Below are positions 39,440 to 49,592 of a stretch of DNA of 64,000 nucleotides, in pieces. The notes beneath the pieces are model-generated. The model searched no databases. It was given only the letters and a program-made list of their open reading frames with translations, and had not been told where the DNA came from. This DNA is from Alphaproteobacteria bacterium WMHbin7 (lineage in GTDB: Bacteria; Pseudomonadota; Alphaproteobacteria; Rhodospirillales; WMHbin7): positions 1-64,000 of the forward strand of contig PDZW01000001.1 of the NCBI GenBank assembly GCA_002753155.1, read 5' to 3'. The stretch's first letter is position 1. Every line of letters starts with the position of its first letter. A program made the translations under genes and the position numbers.

Positions 39440-41296
39440 ATGCCCGAATACCGCTCACGCACATCGACGCATGGACGCAACATGGCCGGAGCAAGGGGGC
39501 TATGGCGCGCCACCGGCATGAAGGACGAGGATTTCGGAAAGCCCATCATCGCGGTGGTCAATTCCTTCACTCAGTTCGTGCCCGGCCATGTGCATCTGCG
39601 CGAGATCGGGCAGATGGTGGCCCGCGAGATCGAACGTGCGGGTGCCGTGGCCAAGGAATTCAATACCATCGCCATTGACGACGGCATCGCCATGGGGCAT
39701 GGCGGCATGCTTTACAGCCTGCCTTCGCGCGATTTGATCGCTGATTCGGTCGAATACATGGTCAACGCCCATTGTGCCGATGCCATGGTCTGCATCTCGA
39801 ACTGCGACAAGATCACGCCCGGCATGATGATGGCCTCGATGCGTCTCAACATTCCCACCGTGATGGTTTCGGGAGGCCCGATGGAAGCGGGCAAGATGAC
39901 CGTCAACGGCAAGACGCGGGCGGTCGATCTGATCGACGCCATGATGCAAGGTGCCAATCCCGCCACCGACGACGCCACCGCCGAAGCCTATGAGCGTTCG
40001 AGTTGCCCCACCTGCGGTTCCTGCTCGGGCATGTTCACCGCCAACTCCATGAACTGCCTGGCCGAGGCGCTGGGGCTGGCCCTTCCCGGCAACGGCACCC
40101 TTCTGGCCACCCATGCCGACCGCAGGGAATTATTCGTGCGCGGCGCTCATCTGGCCGTGGAAATCACCAGGCGCTGGTATGAAAACGAAGACGCCAGCGT
40201 GCTGCCGCGCGGCCTTGCCAGCTTCAAGACCTTCGAGAATGCCATGGCGCTGGATATCGCCATGGGCGGTTCCACCAACACCGTGCTGCATCTTTTGGCC
40301 ATCGCCAGGGAGGCTGGTGTTGATTTTGGCATGAACGATATCGACCGTCTGTCGCGCAAGGTGCCGCATCTGTCCAAGGTGGCCCCCTCGACCCCGGACT
40401 TCCACATGGAAGACGTGCATCGGGCGGGCGGAATCATGGCCATTCTGGGCGAGTTGGACCGCTTGGGGCTGATCCATCGCGAGGTTCCCACCGTGCACAG
40501 CCCCACCTTGGCCCGGGCGCTGGAGGATTGGGATATCGTGCGCGCCAAGGGTGCCGAGGTGACAAGCTTCTACCGCGCGGCTCCCGGCGGCAAGCCGACC
40601 ACCAAGGCTTTCTCGCAATCCAAGCGCTATCGCTCGCTCGATCTTGATCGCGCCAAAGGCTGTATTCGCGATGGCAAGCATGCCTACAGCCAGGATGGCG
40701 GTCTGGCCGTTCTGTTCGGCAATCTGGCGGAACAGGGCTGTATCGTAAAAACGGCGGGCGTCGATGCCGCGAATCTGACCTTTGCCGGACCAGCCGTGAT
40801 CTGCGACAGCCAGGAGGAAGCCTGTGCGGCTATTCTGGGTGGCAAAGTGAAAGCGGGCGATGTCGTCATCGTGCGTTACGAAGGCCCTAGGGGTGGCCCC
40901 GGCATGCAGGAAATGCTCTACCCCACCACCTATCTGAAATCGATGGGGCTGGGCAAGGATTGCGCCCTGATCACCGATGGGCGATTCTCGGGCGGCACCT
41001 CGGGCCTGTCGATCGGCCATGTCTCGCCCGAGGCCGCCGAGGGCGGCCTGATCGCTCTGGTCGAGGCGGGCGACCGCATCGAGATCGATATTCCCAAGCG
41101 CCGCATCCAGTTGATGGTCTCCGATGCGGTTCTGGCCAAGCGCCGGGCCGCCATGCAGGCCAAAGAAGATAAGGCCTGGAAACCGGAATCACGAAATCGC
41201 CCCGTTTCGCAAGCCCTGGAAGCCTATGCCCTGATGGCGACCAGTGCCGCCCAGGGTGCCGTGCGCGATCTGTCCAATCTTGTCCGCAAGGTTTGA
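39440..41296 (+). CDS. ilvD: Dihydroxy-acid dehydratase
   Basis: [85 protein letters not shown]. Confidence 0.97.
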   Translation: MPEYRSRTSTHGRNMAGARGLWRATGMKDEDFGKPIIAVVNSFTQFVPGHVHLREIGQMVAREIERAGAVAKEFNTIAIDDGIAMGHGGMLYSLPSRDLIADSVEYMVNAHCADAMVCISNCDKITPGMMMASMRLNIPTVMVSGGPMEAGKMTVNGKTRAVDLIDAMMQGANPATDDATAEAYERSSCPTCGSCSGMFTANSMNCLAEALGLALPGNGTLLATHADRRELFVRGAHLAVEITRRWYENEDASVLPRGLASFKTFENAMALDIAMGGSTNTVLHLLAIAREAGVDFGMNDIDRLSRKVPHLSKVAPSTPDFHMEDVHRAGGIMAILGELDRLGLIHREVPTVHSPTLARALEDWDIVRAKGAEVTSFYRAAPGGKPTTKAFSQSKRYRSLDLDRAKGCIRDGKHAYSQDGGLAVLFGNLAEQGCIVKTAGVDAANLTFAGPAVICDSQEEACAAILGGKVKAGDVVIVRYEGPRGGPGMQEMLYPTTYLKSMGLGKDCALITDGRFSGGTSGLSIGHVSPEAAEGGLIALVEAGDRIEIDIPKRRIQLMVSDAVLAKRRAAMQAKEDKAWKPESRNRPVSQALEAYALMATSAAQGAVRDLSNLVRKV

Positions 41297-41299
41297 AGG

Positions 41300-42934
41300 A
41301 TGAAGGCCCCGGGAGGCGTTAGCGGCCATATCGACCGTTTTGTGATCGAGCGGCTGCCCCCGCCGTCACTGATGCCCGATTTCGACTATTCCGCTTCGCA
41401 TCTTCAAGGCTGGCCGGATCGCATGAATGCCGCCGCCGAACTGGTGGACCGCGCCTGCGCCCTGGGCTTGGGTGAGAGCCCGGCCACCATCTGGGAAGGC
41501 GTGGTCTGGAGCTTTGCCCATCTTCAAGATCGCTCCCAGCGCATCGCCCGCCTTTTGACCGAGGATTGGGGGCTGGTGCCGGGCAATCGCGTTCTCTTGC
41601 GTGGGTCCAATTCTCCCATGCTGCTGGCCTGCTGGCTGGGCGTGGTGCGGGCGGGCGGCATCGCCGTCACCACCATGCCGCTGCTGCGCGCCAAGGAACT
41701 GGGCTTCATTCTGGAGCGTGTGCAGATCCAATATGCGCTGTGCGAGGATTCTCTGGCCGAGGAAATGACCCAAGCCACCGACAAAGCGGGCGGGAATGTC
41801 AGGCTTGGCCTGTTCAGCCCGGTTGGGCAGAAAGGGACTGATTTTGATCGCAAGGTGGCGGCCAAGCCAGCGGGTGGCGGGGTGGCCGACACCTCGGCCG
41901 ACGATCCGGCCCTGATCGTCTTCACCTCGGGCACCACGGGCAATCCCAAGGCGGCCGTGCATTATCACCGCGACGTGATCGCGGTTGCCGAATGCTGGCC
42001 CCGGGAATTCGGCATCAAAGCGGGCGATGTGCATGCTGGTTCGCCCTCGATGGCGTTTTCCTATGGCTTTGGCGCCTTCATCGCCTTTCCGCTGCGCCAT
42101 GGCTGCTGCTCGGTCATGCTGCCCAAAGCCGCTCCCGATGCCATTCTGAACGCGATTTCAAAGCATCGTGTCACCTCGCTGTTCGCCGTGCCCACCTCTT
42201 ACAACGCCATGATGGAGATAGCGGGCGGGTACGACCTGTCGTCTTTGCGTTTCTGTGCCTCGGCGGGCGAGCATCTGCGCGACCACACCTTCCGCAACTG
42301 GCAGAATGCGACGGGAATGAAGCTGGTCAACGGCATCGGCTCGACCGAGATGCTCAACCATTTCATCGCCCAGCCCTTAAGCGTGGACAAGCCGGGCGCT
42401 ACCGGGCGCTTGCTGCCCGGCTATACCGCCAGGATCATCGACAAGGAAGGCAATCCGCTGCCCAGGGGCGAAAAGGGATGGCTGGCCGTGAAGGGGCCGG
42501 TGGGTTGCCGCTATTTCGACGATCCGGAACGTCAGAAGATCTATGTCAGGCAGGGCTGGAACGTCACCGGCGACATCTTCGAGCAGGATGGGGACGGCTG
42601 GTTCTGGTATATCGACCGCGGCGACGACATGATCGTCTCCTCGGGCTACAATATCTCGGCCCAGGAGGTCGAACAGATATTGATCGAGCATCCGAAGATC
42701 AAGGAATGCGCCGTGGTGGGCGCTCCCGATGACGAGCGGGGCCAGATCGTCAAGGCCTTTGTCGTGCTGGCGGACGGCGCCGTCGCTTCCGAGGACCTGG
42801 CCCACGATATTCAGGAGTTTGTCAAACACGCCGTGGCCCCTTATAAATATCCCCGCCTGGTGCGCTTCCTGGACGAGCTGCCCAAGACCGCCACCGGCAA
42901 GATTCAAAGGTATCTGCTCAAAGAGATGGAGTGA
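41300..42934 (+). CDS. Benzoate-CoA ligase-like AMP-dependent acyl-CoA synthetase
   Basis: LIVFTSGTTGNPKAAVHYHRD; YNISAQEVEQILIEHP; ELPKTATGKIQRYLL. Confidence 0.88.
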   Translation: MKAPGGVSGHIDRFVIERLPPPSLMPDFDYSASHLQGWPDRMNAAAELVDRACALGLGESPATIWEGVVWSFAHLQDRSQRIARLLTEDWGLVPGNRVLLRGSNSPMLLACWLGVVRAGGIAVTTMPLLRAKELGFILERVQIQYALCEDSLAEEMTQATDKAGGNVRLGLFSPVGQKGTDFDRKVAAKPAGGGVADTSADDPALIVFTSGTTGNPKAAVHYHRDVIAVAECWPREFGIKAGDVHAGSPSMAFSYGFGAFIAFPLRHGCCSVMLPKAAPDAILNAISKHRVTSLFAVPTSYNAMMEIAGGYDLSSLRFCASAGEHLRDHTFRNWQNATGMKLVNGIGSTEMLNHFIAQPLSVDKPGATGRLLPGYTARIIDKEGNPLPRGEKGWLAVKGPVGCRYFDDPERQKIYVRQGWNVTGDIFEQDGDGWFWYIDRGDDMIVSSGYNISAQEVEQILIEHPKIKECAVVGAPDDERGQIVKAFVVLADGAVASEDLAHDIQEFVKHAVAPYKYPRLVRFLDELPKTATGKIQRYLLKEME

Positions 42935-44415
42935 GTGTCTTGGCTAATCGGGTTCTGGTCTTCCTGCTCGCCTATAATGCCGAGCGGTTCATCCAGGAAA
43001 CGATGAAGCGCATTCCCGCAGAACTTCAGGAATTCGACACCCATGTGCTGATCGTTGACGATGCCTCGAAGGACCGCACCGCCGAGATGGCGCTGGCGTT
43101 TCAGAAAGCCACGCCGCTTGCCTTTCCCACCACCATCCTGCGCAATCCGGTCAACCAGAACTATGGCGGCAACGTCAAGCTGGGCATGCGCTACGCCATC
43201 CGCGAAGGCTTCGACGCCGTCTGCCTGATTCACGGCGACGGGCAATATCCGCCTGAGAAGCTGCCCGAATTCGTGCGCCCCATTCTGGAAGGCTCAGCCG
43301 ATGCCGTGTTCGGCTCACGCATGATGATTTCCAAGGATGCGCTGAAGGGCGGCATGCCGATGTACAAATATATCGGCAACAAGGTGCTGACCCGTTTCGA
43401 GAATTGGATTCTGGGGACACGGCTTTCGGAATTCCATTCCGGTCTCAGGCTCTATTCCGTGAAGGCGCTGGAGCGCCTGCCGTTCCATCTCAATTCCAAC
43501 GATTTCCATTTCGACACGGAAATCATCGTGCAGCTTCACTTTGCCCATATGCGCATTCAGGAATTTCCCATTCCCACCCGCTATGGCGAAGAGGTCAGCC
43601 ATGTCAACGGATTCAAATATGCCTGGGATGTGGTCAAGCAGGCCATGCTGGGTCAGTTGCAGCGCCTAAGTCTGGTCTATCAGCGCAAGTTCGACGTCGC
43701 CCCCAAGGGCCGCGAAGTTCTTTACCATGTCGGCAAGATGACCTTCACCGAGGCGCATCGCATGGCAGTCGATACGGTGCCCATGGGTGCCAGGGTGCTG
43801 GATATCGGCTCGTCCGACGGGCTGGTGGGGGCGGCCCTGAAGGAGAAGGGCTGCCAGGTCGCCGGAATCGATAAGCACGGCCCGCCCCAGGAACGCGGCT
43901 ATGACCGCTTTACCCCAACCGATCTCGATCGCGATCCGCTGCCCATCGATCCCAGCCATTTCGATGCCGTGCTTTTGCTTGACGTGCTGGGCCATCTGAA
44001 GGAACCCGAGCGCTTCATGGAGCGACTTCATGAAGGCCTGGGAGCCAAGCCCGAAACCCTGGTCATCGCGACGGCGGGAAATATCGGATTCATTCTGAAC
44101 CGGCTGCAATTGCTGTTCGGTTATTTCAATTACGGCAAGCGGGGCATTCTGGATGCCAGCCACACCAGGCTGTTCACCTTCCAGAGCCTGCCACGTCTGT
44201 TGGAAGAGGCGGGGTTTCAGGTGGAAACGGTCACAGCCGTTCCGGCCCCCTTTGAATTGGCGCTGGGCGAGGGCGCGTTCACCAAGCTTTTGGTGGCTTT
44301 CGACCGCCTGCTGCTGAAATTGTCGCCGGGTCTGTTCGGCTTTCGCATCTTTGTGGTGGCCCGTCCGCGCCCGACCCTGGACGGCATCCTGGCCAACGCT
44401 GTGGCGCAGGAGTGA
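42931..44415 (+). CDS. GT2 glycosyltransferase fused to a C-terminal SAM methyltransferase
   Basis: N-terminus VLVFLLAYNAERFIQETMKRI...LIVDDASKDRT; C-terminus GARVLDIGSSDGLVGAALKEKGCQVAGIDK. Confidence 0.88.
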   Translation: MSVLANRVLVFLLAYNAERFIQETMKRIPAELQEFDTHVLIVDDASKDRTAEMALAFQKATPLAFPTTILRNPVNQNYGGNVKLGMRYAIREGFDAVCLIHGDGQYPPEKLPEFVRPILEGSADAVFGSRMMISKDALKGGMPMYKYIGNKVLTRFENWILGTRLSEFHSGLRLYSVKALERLPFHLNSNDFHFDTEIIVQLHFAHMRIQEFPIPTRYGEEVSHVNGFKYAWDVVKQAMLGQLQRLSLVYQRKFDVAPKGREVLYHVGKMTFTEAHRMAVDTVPMGARVLDIGSSDGLVGAALKEKGCQVAGIDKHGPPQERGYDRFTPTDLDRDPLPIDPSHFDAVLLLDVLGHLKEPERFMERLHEGLGAKPETLVIATAGNIGFILNRLQLLFGYFNYGKRGILDASHTRLFTFQSLPRLLEEAGFQVETVTAVPAPFELALGEGAFTKLLVAFDRLLLKLSPGLFGFRIFVVARPRPTLDGILANAVAQE

Positions 44416-44417
44416 AG

Positions 44418-44450
44418 GATGTGATACACTGTGTTGCATTGTAGTGCATC
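44418..44450. promoter_or_regulatory. Imperfect dyad, likely autoregulatory operator of the toxin-antitoxin pair
   Basis: GATGTGATACACTG / CATTGTAGTGCATC (10 of 14 positions symmetric), 10 bp before the antitoxin ATG. Confidence 0.5.
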
Positions 44451-44460
44451 GAGGTGTGTG

Positions 44461-44700
44461 ATGAGCAAGTCGGCCGCCATGAGTCTTCGCTTGAATCCGG
44501 AACTGGGGCAAAGAATTGAACGCTTGGCATCCGCCGTTGAGCGGCCCAAGAACTGGATCGTCGAACGTGCGCTGGAAGAATATCTTGACCGCGAGTCCTG
44601 GCAGGTTGCCGAGATCAGGCAGGGTCTGATCGAAGCCGATGCTGGCGATTTCGCTTCGACGGCGAAGATATCGGCGCTTAAGAAAAAATTTGCAAGATGA
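44461..44700 (+). CDS. Ribbon-helix-helix (ParD/CopG-like) antitoxin
   Basis: MSLRLNPELGQRIERLASAVERPKNWIVERALEEYLDRE; overlaps toxin start by ATGA. Confidence 0.88.
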   Translation: MSKSAAMSLRLNPELGQRIERLASAVERPKNWIVERALEEYLDRESWQVAEIRQGLIEADAGDFASTAKISALKKKFAR

Positions 44701-44975
44701 GGGTTCGCTGGCTGCGGGTTGCTCTGGCGCAGCTTGAACGCGAGGCCAATGTCATCGCTGGGGACGATCCGAAAGCCGCCGCCGCCATGTTGTCGCGTGT
44801 TTTCGAAGCGGCGGACGGCTTGGCGCAATTTCCCGCTATGGGTCGGGCGGGCAGGGTTGCCGGGACAAGGGAACTGGTCGTTCCTGGAACGCCCTATATC
44901 CTTCCCTACCGGGTGAGAGAGCAACAGGTGGAAATCCTGCGTTTTCTGCACGGGGCCAGGAAGTGGCCGGTTTGA
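44697..44975 (+). CDS. RelE/ParE-family toxin
   Basis: RWLRVALAQLEREANVIAGDDPKAAAAMLSRVFEAADGLAQFPAMGRAGRVAGTRELVVPGTPYILPYRV. Confidence 0.9.
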   Translation: MRVRWLRVALAQLEREANVIAGDDPKAAAAMLSRVFEAADGLAQFPAMGRAGRVAGTRELVVPGTPYILPYRVREQQVEILRFLHGARKWPV

Positions 44976-44982
44976 GACATCT

Positions 44983-45870
44983 TCAAGAAGATTGCAGTCG
45001 CCTGGCTTCCTCGGCGATACGCTTGAGATAGGTGCCGTAGCTGCTTTTACCGTAGGGCGGAATCAGTCGCTCGAACTGGGGCAGGTCGATGGTGCCCATG
45101 CGTAGTGCTATTTCTTCCAGGCAGGCGATCTTCAAGCCCTGGCGCGATTCCACGGTCTGCACGAACTGGGCGGCCTGCAGCAGGGAATCGTGGGTTCCGG
45201 TATCCAGCCAGGCATAGCCGCGCGACAGATGCTGCACGGTCAAAGCGCCCTCTTCCAGATAAAGGCGGTTAAGGTCGGTGATCTCCAACTCGCCCCGGCG
45301 TGAGGGCTTCAAGCGGTCGGCCATGTCCGATACCCGGTTGTCGTAGAAATAGAGCCCGGTCACCGCCCAGTTAGACTCAGGATTCTCCGGCTTCTCCTCA
45401 AGCCTTGTCACATTACCCGACTTGTCGAAGCTGACCACGCCATAGCGCTCGGGGTCGGCGACTTCATAGGCGAAAACGGTGGCCCCCGTATTCTTGTGGG
45501 CAGCTTCCTGCACCAGGCCCCGCAATCCGTGGCCGTAGAAGATGTTGTCGCCCAGCACCATGGCGACGGATTGATCGGCGATGAAGTCGCGCCCGATCAG
45601 AAAGGCCTCGGCCAGTCCGTTGGGCTTGGCCTGCTCGGCATAGGAGATGCGAAGGCCCAGACTGGCGCCATCGCCCAGCAACTGGCGGAAGCGTTCGATG
45701 GAATCGGGGGTGGTGATCAGCAGAATTTCTCGGATGCCGGCCAGCATGAGAACCGACAGTGGGTAATAGACCATCGGCTTGTCATAGACCGGCAGCAACT
45801 GCTTGTTGACCGCCTTGGTCATCGGATGCAGGCGCGTGCCCGATCCGCCCGCCAGAACGATTCCCTTCAT
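44983..45870 (-). CDS. rfbA: Glucose-1-phosphate thymidylyltransferase
   Basis: [55 protein letters not shown]. Confidence 0.96.
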   Translation of the reverse strand: MKGIVLAGGSGTRLHPMTKAVNKQLLPVYDKPMVYYPLSVLMLAGIREILLITTPDSIERFRQLLGDGASLGLRISYAEQAKPNGLAEAFLIGRDFIADQSVAMVLGDNIFYGHGLRGLVQEAAHKNTGATVFAYEVADPERYGVVSFDKSGNVTRLEEKPENPESNWAVTGLYFYDNRVSDMADRLKPSRRGELEITDLNRLYLEEGALTVQHLSRGYAWLDTGTHDSLLQAAQFVQTVESRQGLKIACLEEIALRMGTIDLPQFERLIPPYGKSSYGTYLKRIAEEARRLQSS

Positions 45871-46931
45871 CGCTTGCCCTCCAGTCCGGCGCGCTTGGTC
45901 GCCTGATGCTTGTCGATCAGTGGCTCCCACCAGCCTTGATTCTCAAGATACCATGCCACGGTTTTCCTTAATCCTTGCGCAAAGGAAACGGAAGCCTTCC
46001 AGCCCAACTCCCTTTGCAATTTGGATGGATCGATGGCGTAACGATGATCGTGCCCCGGCCGGTCGGTGACGTAGGAAATCAGTTTAGCGTGCGGACGGTG
46101 GGGGGATTCTGGCAGCATTTCATCCAGCAGAACGCATAGGGTGTTGACGACATCGATGTTTGTTTTCTCGGACAATCCGCCCACCAGATAGCTTTCGCCC
46201 AATCTGCCCTCTTGCAGAATGGTGGTCAGCGCCGTGGCATGATCCTCGACATAAAGCCAGTCGCGCACATTCAGACCCTGACCGTAAACCGGCAGGGGCT
46301 GGCCTGAGAGCGCTCGCACGATCATCAGGGGGATCAGTTTTTCCGGGAATTGATAAGGCCCGTAATTGTTCGAGCAGTTGGATAGGACTACCGGCAGGCC
46401 GTAGGTATGATGCCAGGCCAGCGCCAGATGATCCGATGCTGCCTTCGAGGCCGAGTAGGGCGAGCGCGGGCGGTAAGGCGTGGTTTCGCTAAAGGCTGGG
46501 TCGTTGGGTTCAAGGCTGCCAAACACCTCGTCGGTCGAGACATGGTGAAAGCGAAAGCGCTCTTTGGCCGCTGTTTCAAGTCCTCGCCAGTAATCCAGGG
46601 CCTCTTCCAGCAGGCGATAGGTGCCGACGATGTTGGTCTCGATGAAATCGGCTGGCCCATCGATCGAGCGGTCAACATGGCTTTCGGCGGCCAGATGCAT
46701 GATGGCGTCCGGCCTGTGGCGTTGAAGAATGCTTCGAACCTTTGCGCTGTCGCGGATATCGGCTTGCTCGAAGGCGTAGCGCTCATGGTCTTCGACCAGG
46801 GCCAGCGAAGCCGGATTGGCGGCATAGGTCAGAAGATCGAGATTGACCACCTGATGCCCGGTATCGGCGATCAGGTGGCGAGCCACAGCGCTTCCGATGA
46901 ATCCAGCTCCGCCTGTCACCAGAATTTTCAT
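45867..46931 (-). CDS. rfbB: dTDP-glucose 4,6-dehydratase
   Basis: [21 protein letters not shown]...[15 protein letters not shown]...[12 protein letters not shown]. Confidence 0.96.
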   Translation of the reverse strand: MKILVTGGAGFIGSAVARHLIADTGHQVVNLDLLTYAANPASLALVEDHERYAFEQADIRDSAKVRSILQRHRPDAIMHLAAESHVDRSIDGPADFIETNIVGTYRLLEEALDYWRGLETAAKERFRFHHVSTDEVFGSLEPNDPAFSETTPYRPRSPYSASKAASDHLALAWHHTYGLPVVLSNCSNNYGPYQFPEKLIPLMIVRALSGQPLPVYGQGLNVRDWLYVEDHATALTTILQEGRLGESYLVGGLSEKTNIDVVNTLCVLLDEMLPESPHRPHAKLISYVTDRPGHDHRYAIDPSKLQRELGWKASVSFAQGLRKTVAWYLENQGWWEPLIDKHQATKRAGLEGKR

Positions 46932-47503
46932 GGCACACCGCCATCTGGTCCAAAAAGCGGGGGGAGATCCTTCAGTCTGGGGAAGGTTTGGTCGCGTTCG
47001 GCCAGAATGGCCTCGGCTTCGTCCACCGGCCAGTTGATGCCGAGATCGGGATCGTTCCATAACAGCCCATGTTGATTGCACTGGGGGCTGTAGGGGGCCG
47101 AGAGCTTGTAGACCAGCTCTGTTCCGTCCTCAAGCGCGCAAAAGCCATGGGCAAAGCCCACGGGAATATATAAAAGCCGCCAATCCTCTGCCGTCAATTC
47201 CACCGCCACATGCTGACCGAAGTTGGGTGAGCCCTGGCGCAGATCGACCGCCACGTCGAGGGCTCGGCCCCTGGCTACGCGCACCAGCTTGGCTTGGGCC
47301 ATGGGGGGCGTTTGGAAATGCAGGGCGCGCACGGTGCCCTTTTTCATCTGACGCGACAAACCATCAAGCCGCCAAGTCTCCTTGATGCCGAGCCCAGCAA
47401 ACTTCGCCTCGTCCCACAATTCGACGAACAATCCGCGCGCGTCAGCATGGGCATCCAGATGCACGATCATCACATCGGGAAGGACGGTGGGTTCAAGGCG
47501 CAT
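46928..47503 (-). CDS. rfbC: dTDP-4-dehydrorhamnose 3,5-epimerase
   Basis: [67 protein letters not shown]. Confidence 0.95.
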   Translation of the reverse strand: MRLEPTVLPDVMIVHLDAHADARGLFVELWDEAKFAGLGIKETWRLDGLSRQMKKGTVRALHFQTPPMAQAKLVRVARGRALDVAVDLRQGSPNFGQHVAVELTAEDWRLLYIPVGFAHGFCALEDGTELVYKLSAPYSPQCNQHGLLWNDPDLGINWPVDEAEAILAERDQTFPRLKDLPPLFGPDGGVP

Positions 47504-48386
47504 GCGGCCCCGCGATCAGGGTCTGGCGCAACCCGACTTCAAGAGAAACGGTGGGCGACCAGCCGGGAAGCTTCGGACCCAGCCAGGGAAGGGCGATATG
47601 ACGCTCAGGCAGTTTCCACTCGCCCCAGAGCTTGTTGATCTTGTGTCCGGCAACGCGCTCCAGCGTGGCGACAACATCGCGGATGGTGTGGCGAAAGCCT
47701 GAAACGGCGAAGCGCTTGTCTTGCCAGTCTTGGGGCCTTCCGATCAAGCCCCCCCCCGCTTGCGAAAGCGCTTCGGCGACGTCGCTGATATAGGTGATGT
47801 CCATAACCAGATCTTCGGCAGGCAGCGGAATATTGCCGCCATCCTCCAGCGCCCTTAACAGGGATGGAATCAATTTGGCCCGCCTGTCGCCGGGTCCAAA
47901 AGTGTCGAACAGGATCAGCGTGGTGGAAGACAGACCCAGATCGGCATAATAGGCCAGGATGGTCTGAAAGGCTTCCTTGGTGGCGGCGTAGAGATTGAAG
48001 GGTCGGGGTTCCGTCTGGTCATAGAATTGGGCGAAGGTGCCGACATTGACGAAATTCTGGAACTTGCGCCGGTGAAGCGATTCCAGCAGGCAGGTGCCCA
48101 GGGTGATATTGGCTTCGCACAGGCGGGGAATATCCGCCGTGGCGGCCTCGCGCAGATAAAGATTGGCCAGGTGATAGGTGATGTCGGGCCTGGCTTGGCG
48201 CACGGCCTCGTCGATTGAAGCGCCATCGTCGCCGGTCATGTGCAAGATGACGCCCAGCCGGGCCAACTGCGCCGTGTTCGACTGCGGGCGTACCAGGGCG
48301 TGAACTTCCAGGCCCAAGGTCAACAGCCGATCCGTCAGAGCCCGTCCTGGAAAACTGGTGGCACCGGTGAGCAGGGCGCGGCGCAT
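47493..48386 (-). CDS. NAD-dependent epimerase/dehydratase (extended SDR)
   Basis: ALLTGATSFPGRALTDRLLTLGLEVHALVRP; FNLYAATKEAF (YxxxK). Confidence 0.88.
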   Translation of the reverse strand: MRRALLTGATSFPGRALTDRLLTLGLEVHALVRPQSNTAQLARLGVILHMTGDDGASIDEAVRQARPDITYHLANLYLREAATADIPRLCEANITLGTCLLESLHRRKFQNFVNVGTFAQFYDQTEPRPFNLYAATKEAFQTILAYYADLGLSSTTLILFDTFGPGDRRAKLIPSLLRALEDGGNIPLPAEDLVMDITYISDVAEALSQAGGGLIGRPQDWQDKRFAVSGFRHTIRDVVATLERVAGHKINKLWGEWKLPERHIALPWLGPKLPGWSPTVSLEVGLRQTLIAGPHAP

Positions 48387-48395
48387 CGCTTCTGC

Positions 48396-49592
48396 CTAGA
48401 AGCTTTTGGCAAACGCGCGGAAATTCTCCTCGACATAGGCCAGGGACTTGGCGTCGAGGCCCTGGTGGCAGCCGATCAACATGCCGCCACGCATGACGCG
48501 GTCGGCATTGGCAAAGCCTGCCGCGTCCGCCCGGTGCGCGACATTCTTGAAGCCGGGCTGGCGTAGGATATTGCCGGTAAAAACGGTGCGCGTCTGAATG
48601 CCCGCCTTCTCGAAATGAATTTGCAGATCGCGCCTGGTGAAGGGGGCATCGTCCTTGACGATCAGCGGGAAGGCCAGCCAGCCGGTGCGCACATCGGCGC
48701 GTTGGCGAGGTAGGATGAACCAGTCCTGATAGTTAGAGAAGAAGCCGAGCAACGCCTTGAAATTGGCTTCTCTCGTTTGAATGAATCCTTCCAGCTTCTC
48801 AAGCTGGGCCAGGCCAAAGGCCGCCGATATTTCCGAGGGCAGGAAGTTGTAGCCGATGCCCTCGAAGATGAATTTCAAATCATAGGGAATGCCGTCGACT
48901 TCGGCGTTGAAACGGTCGTCGATACTTTCGCTTTCGCCCATCAGGCTGGACGAGCGGCCCCAGCCGCGCAAAAGCGTGGCGCGTCTGGCCAATCTCTCGT
49001 CGTTCATGGAAACCATGCCGCCGAAACCGGCCGCCGTCACCACATGCGAGGCATAGAAGCTGGTGACGGAAATATCGGCAAGTTGGCCGGTGGGCCGCCC
49101 GCTGACGGTGGCGCCTAGCGTGTCGCAGGAATCTTCGATGACTTGAAGTCCGTGGCGGTCGGCAATGCGGCGCAACTCCACCCAGTCGGGCAGATTGCCG
49201 ATCAGATTGGGAATCATCAAAGCCCTGGTCTTGGGGCCGATCAGGGCCTCAACGCGCCTGGGATCAACAACATAACTGTCGGCTTCGACATCGCAGAAAA
49301 CCGGCACCAGCCCCAGTTGGATCAAGGGGGCAACGGTGGTGGCGAAGGTAAGAGCCGGGGTGATGACCTCAGCACCTTTCGGAAGATCAAGGGCGGCAAA
49401 GGCCAGCAGATTGGCCGACGAGCCGGAATTGACCATCAGGCCGTGACGCTTGCCGAACAGGGCAGCGATTTTTGCCTCGAAGCTGGCGACTTTTGGCCCC
49501 GTCATCAAGGCCAGCGGCTGGTTGCGCAGCACATCGGTAACGGCGGCGATTTCCTCTTCGCCATAAATGGCCTGACCGTAAAAGACGCGCAT
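48396..49592 (-). CDS. DegT/DnrJ/EryC1/StrS-fold PLP/PMP enzyme with His at the Lys position; candidate sugar 3-dehydratase
   Basis: HGLMVNSGSSANLLAFAALDLPKGAEVITPALTFATT; SFYASHVVTAAGFGGMV places His where the PLP-lysine is expected; start at 49592. Confidence 0.85.
   Translation of the reverse strand: MRVFYGQAIYGEEEIAAVTDVLRNQPLALMTGPKVASFEAKIAALFGKRHGLMVNSGSSANLLAFAALDLPKGAEVITPALTFATTVAPLIQLGLVPVFCDVEADSYVVDPRRVEALIGPKTRALMIPNLIGNLPDWVELRRIADRHGLQVIEDSCDTLGATVSGRPTGQLADISVTSFYASHVVTAAGFGGMVSMNDERLARRATLLRGWGRSSSLMGESESIDDRFNAEVDGIPYDLKFIFEGIGYNFLPSEISAAFGLAQLEKLEGFIQTREANFKALLGFFSNYQDWFILPRQRADVRTGWLAFPLIVKDDAPFTRRDLQIHFEKAGIQTRTVFTGNILRQPGFKNVAHRADAAGFANADRVMRGGMLIGCHQGLDAKSLAYVEENFRAFAKSF

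Noticed and set aside
48396-49592. Plain sugar aminotransferase annotation
   Set aside because: The catalytic Lys position is His, so aminotransferase function is not supported.
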